57,661 bases of DNA, taken from contig JADNRX010000347.1 of NCBI GenBank assembly GCA_015501595.1, forward strand, positions 1 through 57,661. The letters are read 5' to 3'. This DNA is from Hymenopellis radicata. Taxonomy: Eukaryota > Basidiomycota > Agaricomycetes > Agaricales > Physalacriaceae. This document shows, piece after piece, positions 1 through 10,416 of the stretch; position 1 is the first letter of the stretch, and each line of letters opens with the position of its first letter. The notes beneath the pieces were generated by a model. The model searched no databases. It had not been told where the DNA came from and saw only the letters and a program-made list of their open reading frames with translations. A program made the position numbers and the translations under genes.

Positions 1-109
1 CTCTGTACCTGGGCTACCTGGTCTATGTAGACCTACGTAGACGTACGTACAATTTACAGTTTTTCCTGATGTATCCGTTGCGCCATCATATCCAGATCAT
101 TCAGGTCTA

Positions 110-341
110 CTGTACACTTTAATTCAATTCGTCGGTCACGGGTCACAGGCGACCCGAAATCGACGAAAAGTCACAGCAGTCACAGCGAAATTCTCAAAAA
201 AATCGTTGGCGGGGCCCCGCCAGCCTCCCGCCGCAGCTCCGCCGCGGCGGGAATTACCATATATGGTAATTCGTCGAAACCATAATTTCGTCGGACCGGT
301 CACAGGTCACATGGCCCGACGAATTGAATGAAAGTCTACAG
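110..341. mobile_element. MITE, Tc1/mariner-like (TA target duplication), 232 bp
   Basis: The two ends are inverted repeats of about 26 bp with two mismatches: CTGTACACTTTAATTCAATT from 110 on the plus strand and CTGTAGACTTTCATTCAATT from 341 on the minus strand, each followed by CGTCGG. The element is flanked by TA at 108-109 and 342-343, which fits Tc1/mariner-type insertion. No coding capacity is visible. The interior holds a perfect 14-bp GC-rich palindrome (209-222) and a perfect 22-bp palindrome (251-272). It lies inside the 3' end of the endonuclease reading frame and supplies the present stop codon at 336-338. Confidence 0.75.
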
Positions 342-1331
342 TACTGATGGTTCTATTGATTCCGCCTGTAGCTTTCGCTTTCCGGCCTTTCTTTTCCGCT
401 TTGACAGTGAACCACCCGGCGTGATATGAACCTTCACGGTGACATGTAGAGCAGCATGATCAGACCACGCCAGCTCATCAATCGACATCTCGGGGACGCG
501 CCCGGCGGCCACCAGCGCTGATGAGCAGGCGACATAGTCTATCACAGTGGCTACTGATTCTCCTCTGAAGAAGGTACACCTCTCTGATGAAGGGGCAAAG
601 CGAGATGTTCCATTGAGATACTCCATATCACAGTCACGCAGCAGTGCGGTTAACCATCTACCGCGCTTAGTTACAACCATGTCGCTTGACACGCGCGGCG
701 GGTCCTCAGGCCGTGCCACCAGATCTGCAGTGTGGGCATTCGGATCGCCAGCTAGGACGGCGTGGAGTTTCGCTTCCCGTGCTCTAGCCATTGCCGATGC
801 CAGAGCCTGCTCTGGGTCTTTATTCATATAGAGACACCATGAGCTCGTCTCTGGTAAGATGTAGACATTAAAGAAGACAACATCGTTAATCTGTAGTGCC
901 ATGAAGTCAACACCAGACAGATCGTCTCGCACCACAGCCCTAAGATCACTTCGTACCACAGCCGCGACACCACCATAAACCTTATCAAACGTCGGGCCAG
1001 GTGTGCGCACGCGTGTGTACAACGAATAACCATCAGGGACCCGCACATTACGGTCTTGAGCCGGTCTTAGATGTGTTTCCTGAAAGAAGTTCATGTCAAA
1101 CTCCTCCAGGATCTGCCGAAACTCTAGGCAGTCCATCATCAACAAAAATTTTCCATTCATGTTTTGACTTCTCACAGTAACTTCACTCAAGGCAAGTGAG
1201 CCTGTTTCAGCATGAAGTCGTGAATCTACTCGATTCACAGAAGTAGTATCCGACGACAAAACATATTCTATAGATGGCCTACAGTTAAGTAGCATATCTA
1301 TCGGAGATCTTGGTAAAGGATGGGCTGCCAT
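336..1331 (-). CDS. endonuclease/exonuclease/phosphatase (EEP) domain protein, retroelement-like ORF2
   Basis: This is a 331-residue intron-free reading frame with the ordered signature of the EEP (AP-endonuclease-like) fold: SQNMNGKF, FFQETHL, GDPNAHT, IDYVACS and SDHAALHV. These carry the usual metal- and phosphate-binding Asn, Glu, Asp/Asn and Asp-His residues. In non-LTR retrotransposons this domain nicks the target DNA, but no reverse transcriptase follows here. The tail is basic (KRKRKAGKRK) and may be a nuclear localisation signal. The ATG lies two bases after the TAG of the upstream frame (TAG-TT-ATG), suggesting termination-reinitiation on one transcript. The current stop is inside a MITE; with the MITE removed at its TA duplication the frame continues 16 codons to a TAA at 54-56. 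A lone cellular EEP nuclease is possible but less likely given the neighbour. Confidence 0.75.
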   Translation of the reverse strand: MAAHPLPRSPIDMLLNCRPSIEYVLSSDTTSVNRVDSRLHAETGSLALSEVTVRSQNMNGKFLLMMDCLEFRQILEEFDMNFFQETHLRPAQDRNVRVPDGYSLYTRVRTPGPTFDKVYGGVAAVVRSDLRAVVRDDLSGVDFMALQINDVVFFNVYILPETSSWCLYMNKDPEQALASAMARAREAKLHAVLAGDPNAHTADLVARPEDPPRVSSDMVVTKRGRWLTALLRDCDMEYLNGTSRFAPSSERCTFFRGESVATVIDYVACSSALVAAGRVPEMSIDELAWSDHAALHVTVKVHITPGGSLSKRKRKAGKRKLQAESIEPSVL

Positions 1332-1333
1332 AA

Positions 1334-3151
1334 CTAATTTAAAGAATGGCAGGTCTCGTATGTGGCACGACTATCCGGCCAAGGAGACTTAACAACCTCA
1401 GCATTCCAACTCTCGCAGAACCAGGCAGCCCACTCTACAGACGGCGCCAGGAATTGGAGCGTGGGCATACCCATCACAGGGGCCCCTCGGAATGCTCGAA
1501 AGGAGTTTAGGCCCACGACGGGGTCTGCAAGGTCCCTCAGCACGCGCCGGATGGTAGCTTGCGCCTCTCCCGAGATGTCGGAGCCATACGTGATACCCGT
1601 CGTGGTCACGACTGTCTCCCCCTGCTTGGGAATCAGCCCTTTCACGCGCTTCGCTGCCGGCGCCGCGGGAGGTGCTTTCGGCGGGCGACGAGCTGTGTTT
1701 GGGTGATTAGCTCCAGCTACTGGGGGCGGCGGCGCGACGCGCGACATGGCAGGGAACCCGACGGGGGGTGGAGCAATGAACGGTGGAGGAGGTGGCCCTA
1801 CGGGGGCAAACGCGGGAGCCTGCATAACTGGGAATGACTCGGCATTCACGCGCGGGGCCCTCCATGCCAGCTGCGAGCCTGGCGCCGAGATGGAGAGACT
1901 GGGTTGAATAATCTCTTGCACCCCGAGAGCAGGCAGAGAGTAAGAGAGAGGGGCAGCCGTCGGCCCTGCGAAGGGTGGAAGCGAGGCAGCGGATGGGTGT
2001 AGCAGACGAATCATCTCGCCTTGCTGCTCGATGATCCCTGTTTGGCGGACCACCACGTCGCGAAGCTCGGCGACCTGGGCAGAGACCTGCACCACCGAGT
2101 TCTCCGTCATCGCCAGCGCTTGTCCCATCTGGGTCGAAGCTGCGGTAGTCGCCGACAGATCGTTATGGACGGTGTTGAGGCGGGCAGTGAGAGTGTCGTT
2201 GTTGGAGACAACGTGGTCGTACAGGTTCTGTTGATTCTCCTGCGTCACCGTGAAGTTGGCGCCTTGCTCCAGGACCACACCTGACGGCTGATTGAGTATA
2301 TGAGGAGAGAAACCAGGAGTGGGATACACACCAGCTATCTGCGACGTGTGCGCGACAACGGTTTCCTCCAAGTCTCTAAGGGACCGGTCGCTGGACGCCG
2401 TGCTCTCCGCGACCGCCGTGCTCAACCTGGCGACAGCATCGCTGAGTTCGGCGACCGTTTTCTTTTTTGAGTTGTCGACCAGATCGTCTATGCCCAGCCT
2501 CAGCAAGAATGAAGCTGTCGATCCAGGAACGACAGAGGAACCCGGCACAGGCGTCGTCGGGGTAGGCACCTTTACAGGAGCTTTTCCTTTACTCTTTGCC
2601 TTGGCAGTGCTCGCAGAGTTTTGGGCGGCAGGTTCAGCAGCATTCGCGACCACGTGCTGCGCGTCGATCTGCGGGGGAGTCGCGACTGTGGGACCAGGGG
2701 TTGCATTGGCATGAGGACCAGGAGGCAGTATGGGAGGCGGCGGAGCAACAGGCGGCGGGATTTTTGTGAAACTCGATGTCGGGGGAGTCGCGGTGGGAGT
2801 CTGAGGACGGGAACCGAACAAGCCTCGCGAGTACGGCAACCTGAAGGCAGTTGCCGACGAGACCTCTCCAGAAGGAGCAGTCGGAGAAGTGTCGGGACCA
2901 GTGCCATCAGCATGAGGCTGGGAAGACGTTACTCGTTGCCGAGAAAGTTCCATACGGGGATCACTCACGTTGATCTCGCTTGCGCTTTGAGCGCGCGTCA
3001 GACGTTGAGCGGCCATCGATTGAAGCAGCTGATGGTTCAACAGCGAGGAACGAGAGAGGGAATTTTTTATCTTCGACAGTAGAAGACGACTATTATTTTC
3101 ATGGCGACCGGTTTTATGAAGGCCCACGGACATTGCCGAGGAACTAGTCAT
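1334..3151 (-). CDS. Pro/Ala/Thr-rich coiled-coil protein, gag-like ORF1
   Basis: This is a 605-residue intron-free frame just upstream of the EEP frame on the same strand. Residues about 85-210 are rich in Pro, Thr and Ala. The middle (about 215-390) is predicted helical, with heptad-like stretches (AVARLSTAVAESTASSDRSL, VVQVSAQVAELRDVVVRQTG). A second proline-rich stretch is followed by a compact C-terminal segment ending in a Trp-rich motif (VEWAAWFCESW). I do not recognise a named domain. Order, close spacing and composition resemble ORF1 (nucleic-acid-binding, particle-forming) proteins of two-ORF non-LTR elements. No CCHC knuckle is visible. The function is inferred mainly from the partner ORF. 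Confidence 0.55.
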   Translation of the reverse strand: MTSSSAMSVGLHKTGRHENNSRLLLSKIKNSLSRSSLLNHQLLQSMAAQRLTRAQSASEINVSDPRMELSRQRVTSSQPHADGTGPDTSPTAPSGEVSSATAFRLPYSRGLFGSRPQTPTATPPTSSFTKIPPPVAPPPPILPPGPHANATPGPTVATPPQIDAQHVVANAAEPAAQNSASTAKAKSKGKAPVKVPTPTTPVPGSSVVPGSTASFLLRLGIDDLVDNSKKKTVAELSDAVARLSTAVAESTASSDRSLRDLEETVVAHTSQIAGVYPTPGFSPHILNQPSGVVLEQGANFTVTQENQQNLYDHVVSNNDTLTARLNTVHNDLSATTAASTQMGQALAMTENSVVQVSAQVAELRDVVVRQTGIIEQQGEMIRLLHPSAASLPPFAGPTAAPLSYSLPALGVQEIIQPSLSISAPGSQLAWRAPRVNAESFPVMQAPAFAPVGPPPPPFIAPPPVGFPAMSRVAPPPPVAGANHPNTARRPPKAPPAAPAAKRVKGLIPKQGETVVTTTGITYGSDISGEAQATIRRVLRDLADPVVGLNSFRAFRGAPVMGMPTLQFLAPSVEWAAWFCESWNAEVVKSPWPDSRATYETCHSLN

Positions 3152-3951
3152 ACACGAGAAACAAGGTTTGGGCGGTGTGTGCTAATATAGCAATGCAAGG
3201 CAGCACCGCCACTCAAAAAACAAAAAATCGGGTAAGGGGAACAAAGAGAGAATGCACTGTGGCTCTCAGATGTCCTAGGGGAGTTACGGGAGGAATGTAC
3301 TTAGTAGGTGCAGGAAACACGACCGCACTATATGATCGCGTCTACGACGGCGGACACTCGTAACGTGGATAACTATTTTTATGAAAGCGCCAATCGGCAG
3401 CCTCCCTCGACGAACAGGCAGCCAGAAGTCTTCAATAGAAGCACTCTGACCACCTTTCGCTGTGTTTGTGGGTTCTTGTGAGCGCTAGAGCGACTTCACG
3501 ATTTTTTGATGATGGTGGTTATCATCAAACAGGTCCACATCAAGGTCCAAAGGCCCCAAAGAATCATCATATGGGCTGCTGACATAACGCTGGCGCTGTT
3601 ATCTTACTGCCATCGCGTGCGTCTAGTCTTAGTCCACACTGTGTCCCTCCCATCCGACCACGACTCGAATTCGTGCCGCCAGCGGTGGAGTCTCGCTGGT
3701 ATCGCTTCCCGCACTACGGAGATTTCGTATCCCACACACTTGGCTGTGAGTCCATAACTCTGGGGCTCTACTGTACGTCGCCTGCCGTTGTAAGACAAGA
3801 TGTTATCTGTACTTACCCGGCTTTACCATTTCCAGATACCTTTCCGTACCGTGAGCGTGCCGTCTCGTTTTGGATCCTGCCCGCCTCAAAGTGAGTCAAT
3901 CCCGTGTTATTCGACCTTCTGTGACTAACGTCGATCTCAGTTGTATTCCCA
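3152..3951. other. intergenic, no gene supported
   Basis: About 800 bases with only short, unconserved open frames. This stretch separates the 5' end of the retroelement-like module (minus strand) from the F-box gene (plus strand) and probably holds both promoters. A TACTGTAC motif near 3770 resembles the end of the MITE at 110, but no matching second end was seen. Confidence 0.5.
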
Positions 3952-5649
3952 ATGCCGGATTCTGAGTCGCCTCAGCCTTCCCTAAATCCCTACCCTGAAT
4001 GCGCAAACCTCTCCGAGCAGCTCGCCCACATCGAGAGTCGCGTCAGCCCACTCCGCGTCGCAGAGCTCCTACGCTGTAATGATCCCCCACTCGATGCAGA
4101 GCTGTCTGAACTCCAGTTCTTCCGTGTGCAGTCTCCCGAGATATTGTCCGAGCTCGATAAAGAGATGGCGAGAGCTCCGGATATGCTAGACCATTTTATA
4201 CGGGTGCGCGAGCGCGTAGAGTCTCACCTGCGCGATATCGAAGTAGTCGTGCATCCCATCAGGCGTGTACCTACCGAGATTCTCCATGAAGTCTTTCTTC
4301 ACTGTAGACAGAGGATTTGGCTCCGAGCCAGAGTCGAGCTGCTGGATGGCTATGACAGCATGCATCCTGGTCATCCTCCATGGACCCTCTCTCGAGTATG
4401 CGGTCGCTGGAGAACTATTTCTCTATCTTTTCCGCGGCTGTGGTCAGATTTTGACCTCACCCTTCCCCGACACAGAGATCATATTACACCAGAGCAGTGC
4501 GCTTATAAAACAACATTGTATCTAGAGCGATCTGGAAACTGCCCACTGTCTTTGCATCTATCCTCGGCATTCCTGTCACGGTATAGCCCCGTCGCAGGCC
4601 AGAAGTGCATGGCTTTACCATTGCGTCCGCAGATTGCCAACCATCCTGTGCTTCGGGTCCTTCAAGCGAGCACATCTCGGTGGAAGCTGCTCCAGTTCAG
4701 TCTGGACTGGCATGATTTGGCTTGTTTCAGGGGTCATCCCTTCCCTTCCCTTTCTGCTCTCTATGTGCAACAAATTCGTTGGCCTGGATCTCGGAAAAAG
4801 CTCGATATTTTCCAGTCATCACCACGGCTATCGACTGTTTTCTCCGAGCGGCAAATCCTTCCGTTATATACTTTTATGGCTTTACCTTACGAAAACATTC
4901 AAAATGTGGCGATGGGTGTCGACCTCTCGCGACAAACTGTCGAGAACCTGCGGCGCATGACCAAACTTCGAGAGTTACTTTTGCTACTACAGTTTTCTCG
5001 ACAGCTACCGTTCTCGACGGAAAGCGATATACTCTTACCCCGACTTTATCGCCTCGGCCTGGCCTTTGAGACACTCCTCATCGAGGAGCCTGGCCAGTTC
5101 GTTGGGTTCCTTGATCGCCTTAAGGCTCCTCTCACTATCCTTGAATTGAGCTTCGCTTCAGTCATGCAGTTCCCCGAACTGGATACTACAACTACGAAAT
5201 CTCTGACGACACTCATAGTCGCAGGTGACATGGGGGGGCACCAAAGCAACACCCGTTATCTCTTGCAGTTCCTATCTCGCGTTCCGACTGTCACGTTTCT
5301 AAAGGTCATCGACAAGTCTATTACAACGGAATTTGTGGTGGCTTTGACTGTGGTATCGAATAGAGAACCCCTCCTGCCTCTTCTTCGTTCTCTTGATATT
5401 TCTGGGTGTCGCGATTACCCAGACATGATGCCAACGAAATATTTTTGGGACATGTTGGAATCGCGGTTGCCCCAAGCAGGTGGCATAGCGGCTCCTTGCG
5501 CCAAAAGTTGCGCGGTCCTTGAAGAGATCAGTGTACCACGGTGGTTGTGCGACTGTGACGACGAGCGTTGGAGAGTCATACGTGCTGCTAACGTCAAAGT
5601 ACGACCCGCAGCGGGAGTCATGGATAAAGCGGGAGGAAAGTCGAAGTAG
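3952..5649 (+). CDS. F-box protein with leucine-rich C-terminal region
   Basis: Single-exon gene of 565 residues. An N-terminal helical region (about 20-95) precedes an F-box-like motif at about 100-150 (HPIRRVPTEILHEVF, then LSRVCGRWRTI and PRLWS), the layout of the large Agaricomycete F-box family. F-box proteins bind Skp1 and act as substrate adaptors of SCF ubiquitin ligases. The remainder has irregular leucine-rich segments, consistent with a substrate-recognition solenoid. The start is the first Met in frame and is followed directly by the conserved region. The broken gene at 51287-51960 is a recognisable paralogue, sharing HITP followed by an ERS-containing segment. The partner and substrate are unknown. 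Confidence 0.85.
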   Translation: MPDSESPQPSLNPYPECANLSEQLAHIESRVSPLRVAELLRCNDPPLDAELSELQFFRVQSPEILSELDKEMARAPDMLDHFIRVRERVESHLRDIEVVVHPIRRVPTEILHEVFLHCRQRIWLRARVELLDGYDSMHPGHPPWTLSRVCGRWRTISLSFPRLWSDFDLTLPRHRDHITPEQCAYKTTLYLERSGNCPLSLHLSSAFLSRYSPVAGQKCMALPLRPQIANHPVLRVLQASTSRWKLLQFSLDWHDLACFRGHPFPSLSALYVQQIRWPGSRKKLDIFQSSPRLSTVFSERQILPLYTFMALPYENIQNVAMGVDLSRQTVENLRRMTKLRELLLLLQFSRQLPFSTESDILLPRLYRLGLAFETLLIEEPGQFVGFLDRLKAPLTILELSFASVMQFPELDTTTTKSLTTLIVAGDMGGHQSNTRYLLQFLSRVPTVTFLKVIDKSITTEFVVALTVVSNREPLLPLLRSLDISGCRDYPDMMPTKYFWDMLESRLPQAGGIAAPCAKSCAVLEEISVPRWLCDCDDERWRVIRAANVKVRPAAGVMDKAGGKSK

Positions 5650-6759
5650 TTTCGAACGAGAAGTCCGTAGTCCTAAACGCGGAAAGCTTGTCCCCAGGAA
5701 GTAGCTTGCAAAGTATAAATCCTTTTCTAAGCCTCGGCGCGTGTTAAAATCATGGTGGTCAGATCCAGAGCACCCCATGAATTGCTCGATTGAATAGCGA
5801 TTGCGGGTCAAAAGTGGGGACGGGCGCCCATGAAGTGTCTCAATAGAACATCGGACCAGCAACGTCGATCCGCTTATGAAAACAGATACCGTGCGCGGTT
5901 CCTCTTCATCGGAAGAATCAGAAGCCGACCTGCAGGTGTGGTGTCAATTATCTATGACCTTGCGGTCGGTAGAGCGATTCACCGTCCAAGTGGCCTCGGA
6001 ACTCATCAGTGCCTACCAAGGATGGAAGGATACGAAGAACACTGTGGAGGCTTGATTAAGCGTAACGAACACGTCGGAGGGCAAACAATAGTTGATGGTC
6101 AGCAACAAGGAGTCGAGAGGCCGGCCCGAAAGCGACCGGCGGATTGGCAATTGAATCTTTTCAACCTTGCAGTTGTACTATCGCGTTAGTCCCTCCCTAG
6201 ACGTACCGTTACAATGTTACAATATTGATTCCGCCTACGCTAAATAAATAGCTAAGGTACTAGTACCCCGACGGACCGTGTATAGTGAAAAAAAAAAGGT
6301 GAGTAAATGGCGATGCGTTCTTTCCATGCACAAGGCGTATAATCAAACACAAGGAAACTACTGGCATCTTGCAGTACGCAGCGCCGCCAGCGTCCTCGGA
6401 CTTGGTTTGTGCACCGGAGTCCCAACTTCTCTTGACGCAAAACTTTCCGACGGTGCTGCTATCACGCCCTTTGGTTCTACATCACCAGATGGAGTCTACC
6501 ACGTTCGCTTCACCTATGTGTTCTGCCATACTGTTCTCGCCGACTTATAGGTCAAATATCTTCAAAATTTCCTTCCAAGTAATCCGCCGAACAAGCGATA
6601 TCGCGCCTACTGATGGCTTAATAGCTTGTATACGAGGTCTGGACTCGCTCTTCCTTCGATGTGGGAACGTCAGCTTAATTTAACCTGTGATAGGCGCCCA
6701 TCTCTGCGACCCATGACCGCGTTCTATCTCCCATACTCTGACAGTCTCTTCCCCACAGA
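5650..6759. other. intergenic, no gene supported
   Basis: About 1.1 kb with short open frames on both strands and no recognisable domain or splice-joinable set. A CCCCACAG just before the next start (about 6752-6759) could be the 3' end of a 5'-UTR intron. Confidence 0.4.
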
Positions 6760-7958
6760 ATGCAAAACGCTTTGAAACGGGATATGCTCGTCGGTTTGGC
6801 TCGAGATGCGCTAGCCACCATCCCGCTCCCGTTGAAGGAGACCTCCGGGGACGAAATTGTTATCAGCAATTTCGCATTCATAGGATCCTACAACTGGAAG
6901 GAACGCGAACAGCCGACTATCATCGTTCCAGGTACGTGCGCTTAACAATTCTCGTTGAGTTCTCATTCAATTTCGAAGGATCTCCGCGTATCTGGCGCCA
7001 ATCGCATGCTCAAGTCCCGTTTACCGTTGAGAACGATAAAGAATTCCAAATCGCAGATCATAATGGACATCGTTTTCCCGCCGCTCCCCTTCTCCCCATC
7101 TTGCTCGTAGTCCCGTCTTCTTTTGACTGGACGACTGTCGACTACGTCATGGATCGTAACAGTCTACGCAAGCTTCTTGGCTGGATTAAAGGAGTGAAAG
7201 AAGGATTCCGGATCGACTGTGAGATCATTGGTCACACGATCCTGTGCAGTCGATGGGAGGAGAGGACGAGGATGGCGGCGAACAGGGAAAGCTATGGCGT
7301 TGGCTTGGTCGAGCGCTTGACTGAGCTCGCGCCGGGGTGCGAAGGTAGTGCTGAAGGAAATCACCGGATTGTCACATACGTGCGTCTCATCGTTTGCCAA
7401 GTTCGTACTAGCCTTACTGAGTCTGGTTATTCACAGAACATGGGTGGTATCATGCTCGTCGTGCGCTTCGAGGTTGATGGATGTATTCTAGACGGAGAGC
7501 AAACTTCCATCCACGCTGACGATGGCACCGCCCCGTCTTCGGAAAGCGCGGAGGTTACTATCTTGCACGGAGGTGCAGTTGTACCGGACTCGTCAATTAT
7601 CGAAATCTCTTCCAAAAAGCAGGGCGTGCCGGGGAGCTGGCGGAAGCGCTACGAACAAATGTTCTTCGCCCAGACGCCAACAGTGTACGTCGGCACGCAT
7701 ACGAACGGCAAGTTCACCTTGCTCACGAAGAAGACTATGCGAGAGTTGGACTATGTGCGCCAGAATATGCAGCCGAATTTAAGGCAGCTCTGCGCCGCCA
7801 TGACGGATATTCGGAATCGCTTATTAGCTGCGCAGAATACGCGTGGAAGGGTTAGTTTGGTGTGCAAGGATCACGAGTTGAAGCTTTACGAAGTCGTGGA
7901 ACGAGAGGCAAGCTTACCAGAGAAGTATAACGCACTGTTCCAGGACATGGCGAAATAG
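6760..7958 (+). CDS. fungal conserved protein of the family often named 'geranylgeranyl pyrophosphate synthetase' (misnomer)
   Basis: Three exons, 6760-6931, 6979-7379 and 7437-7958, join in frame to 364 residues. The introns of 47 and 57 nt have clean GT-AG ends. The first junction restores IGSYNWKEREQPTIIVPGSP and the second joins HRIVTY to NMGGIMLVVRFEVDG. These are hallmark motifs of a fungal family that database entries call geranylgeranyl pyrophosphate synthetase although the aspartate-rich prenyltransferase motifs are absent; none is seen here. Other shared motifs are DRNSLRKLL and the region around GHTILCSR. The second intron length is a multiple of three and the intron can be read through, so retention would insert 19 residues. 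Molecular function is unknown; a nuclease-like fold has been suggested for related proteins but I cannot test that. Confidence 0.75.
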
Positions 7959-8502
7959 ATTTGGATCTTAGTTCGTACGGGTGGCATGTACAGAGGCAAT
8001 CCAATGATAACAGTTGATGTGATACTATAGCATAGCAATTCTAGCAAGGTGCTTGTCTGCTCTTTCCCAAACGTCCACTTCTCCCGGAGCTGAGTGGGTC
8101 CAATGACTGAGATCTCGGAGCACACTTCATCCTCAATACGACTAAATCGACTAGTGAAAGGACATACGAATACGAACCGCTGGTTCAAGGATTCCACATC
8201 GTTGCGAAAAGGGTTCATTAGCGTTACGAAAAACTTGAGCCTACTACCAAGGTGGCGGTAAATAAGTAGTCAAGAAGGTCACGCACTCATCAACGTGGTC
8301 CGGTGTTCATCGTCCCGATGTCTTGTGAATTGCAATGCTATTCAGAGATTTGAATGCGACCGGAATGATGAATGACTTGAAAAAGGAATCCACAATACCC
8401 GACAGTTTCTCCCTAACAGCACGCGTCGAAGAAGATAAGTATAGGAGGGTCACAATTACAAAAGTGAGCACTGAGGCTCATCGTTACAGATGGAGCGAAA
8501 AT
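7959..8502. other. convergent 3' regions, no gene supported
   Basis: About 540 bases between two convergent genes. Short open frames on both strands show no recognisable motif; the space is probably the two 3' UTRs and terminators. Confidence 0.4.
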
Positions 8503-10416
8503 CTAGTAGAGTCGTACAAGATTAGGTAGATACAGCGCGCTTGGATTCTCAATCCACTCCGGCTTCAAAAACGCGCAGCAATGATACGGACGATCGATAC
8601 CTGTGGGTAACGTTGCGAGCATGGCAATCCCACAAGCGTTCAGGACATCATCATCGACGGGAAACCGCGAGGCAGTCGTCTTCCTGAACGTCTCCGTTGG
8701 CGGACCATAACCCATTTTGTATTTCTCTCCTCGAGCATCAAAGCGGGCCACCCAAGCTGGCTGATGAATATCGTATCCACGGATCAGGCCATGGAGGATC
8801 TGACTCAAATGCGCCGCTTCTTGAGGAACTATGAAGCCTTTCATGTTTACTTCGCCCGTTTCAATGGCTATGATTCATGAACATCAGTAGGGTAGCGATT
8901 AGGAAAATGCTACGGGAAGCACTAACCTCGGCGATAGGCCTGGAAGCATGTGCAGGTGTCTCGATGTCCAGAAACCCAATCTATCCGTTGACATTGCGTC
9001 GAGCAGTACATTGACACGCGGCAGCCAGAGCAGCGTCTAGGTGTAGTACTGCTTTGCCGATCAGGACACTATTGATTGTTAGACGAGTACAATGTAACAG
9101 AATTTCAAGAAAGAACTTACTTCTTGAGCGTCGCAGATGGATGGCAGCGGACTTGACGTGATTGCCGAGTCAAGCCTCTGACTGAGGTTTGTCCAGGCCG
9201 GCCGTGTAAGGTCGAAACCAAATGTAAGTAGGGAAGCCCTAGTACGCTGTGTCTCCTTCACGACCGAGTGGTAACACAAATAACGTGATACTTCAGCCAT
9301 AATTTTGTCGATGTTTTCGCTGTAAATGTCCCGGTAGTCGCGAGGAATCCCCACGCTCTCGGCGAGGTGATCAAAAAGCAGGGCGCTCTCGAGGAATCCA
9401 TGTTTGACCACAAATGTGACGACTTTGAGTCCTAATTGTTGGACCGCCCCGAAAACATTAGCACTTAGGAGAAGGAATAACCCACAGGCTAGTCTGAAAA
9501 GACGCTGCACTGGGAAGGAGTTGGTGTCGTCACCAAACGCGAGCCGATGAAGAATTCGGCAATGGGCGACTCGCCATGCGACCTCTAGAACTCGACGTTC
9601 TTCCAATCGATTGAAATGGTCAGCATTATTGCATGATGGGTGTGTGGTGCACGCGTTCATGAGGGAGTAGCCACTGCTCAAATCGCGGACTGCTCCCTCG
9701 AGCTGTTCCTGCTCATGCTTGCTCCGTAACCTGCACAACCCATCCTGTAGAACGCTGTTGAGAGAAAACAGAGTAGGACCAGGAGTGTCGGCCAGTTTTG
9801 TAACGAGGTCCTCCTTCCAGGCACTATCTAGGCCGCTGACGTACAACAATGTGTGTACGATGTCGCAAAGCTCGATCAAGGTATCAACGGAGCCGGGGCG
9901 AGAGATGGAGGCGGAATGATGAAGAAGCAAATCTGGGATAATGTTGACAATGAACTTGACTGGGTTTTGGGAAGGAGTCGCGATGGAGGTTAGGCTTTGC
10001 ATGAGGTCGGGTTGTCGACGATCGTGGACGGCATCTAGAAGACACTGCACGCAGATTCGGTGGAGATCTTCATCATAATGAGAGGCGAGTCCAGGACTTA
10101 TGATATTGTCCATAATATAGGTCATCCACATCGCCAAGCGAGGGAGAATGCGGACAAGAAAAGACGTCGACGCTGAAAGTAAGGTTGGGCCCAACCTCCC
10201 GTTTCTGTCGTTGGCCTGGAATAGATGCACGGCTCGAAAAACCGGGCATACGATTTTTATTATGCTGTCAGAATCGCCTGAAGGCGTTGGGAGTGTGGTC
10301 GCAATGTCAGGGAGGAAGTCATGGATGGCCTTGGTGAAACGATTGAAATCTGCAGAGCTTCTTAAAGCATTTTCAGCGACCTTGCTGAGGTCAAGAGTCC
10401 AGTTCGATGGCGGCAT
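8503..10416 (-). CDS. MYND-type zinc finger protein
   Basis: Exons 9121-10416, 9069-side junction to 8927-9068, and 8503-8867 (read on the minus strand) join through introns of 52 nt (9069-9120) and 59 nt (8868-8926) to a 600-residue protein. The first junction creates the finger: ICDAQECP, then RRCSGCRVSMYCSTQCQ and IDWVSGHRDTC, the classical MYND C-x2-C / C-x2-C / C-x3-C / H-x3-C pattern at about residues 430-475. The finger is only visible after splicing. MYND domains bind proline-rich partner peptides. The long N-terminal part is helical with no named domain, as in many Agaricomycete MYND proteins. The C-terminal 120 residues are conserved-looking but unnamed. The start is the Met before PPSNWTLDL. 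Confidence 0.88.

Noticed and set aside
1362..2714. Several plus-strand open frames of 90-130 codons over the ORF1 gene
   Set aside because: They are antisense shadows of the long minus-strand ORF1 frame; composition mirrors its proline-rich codons and no domain appears.
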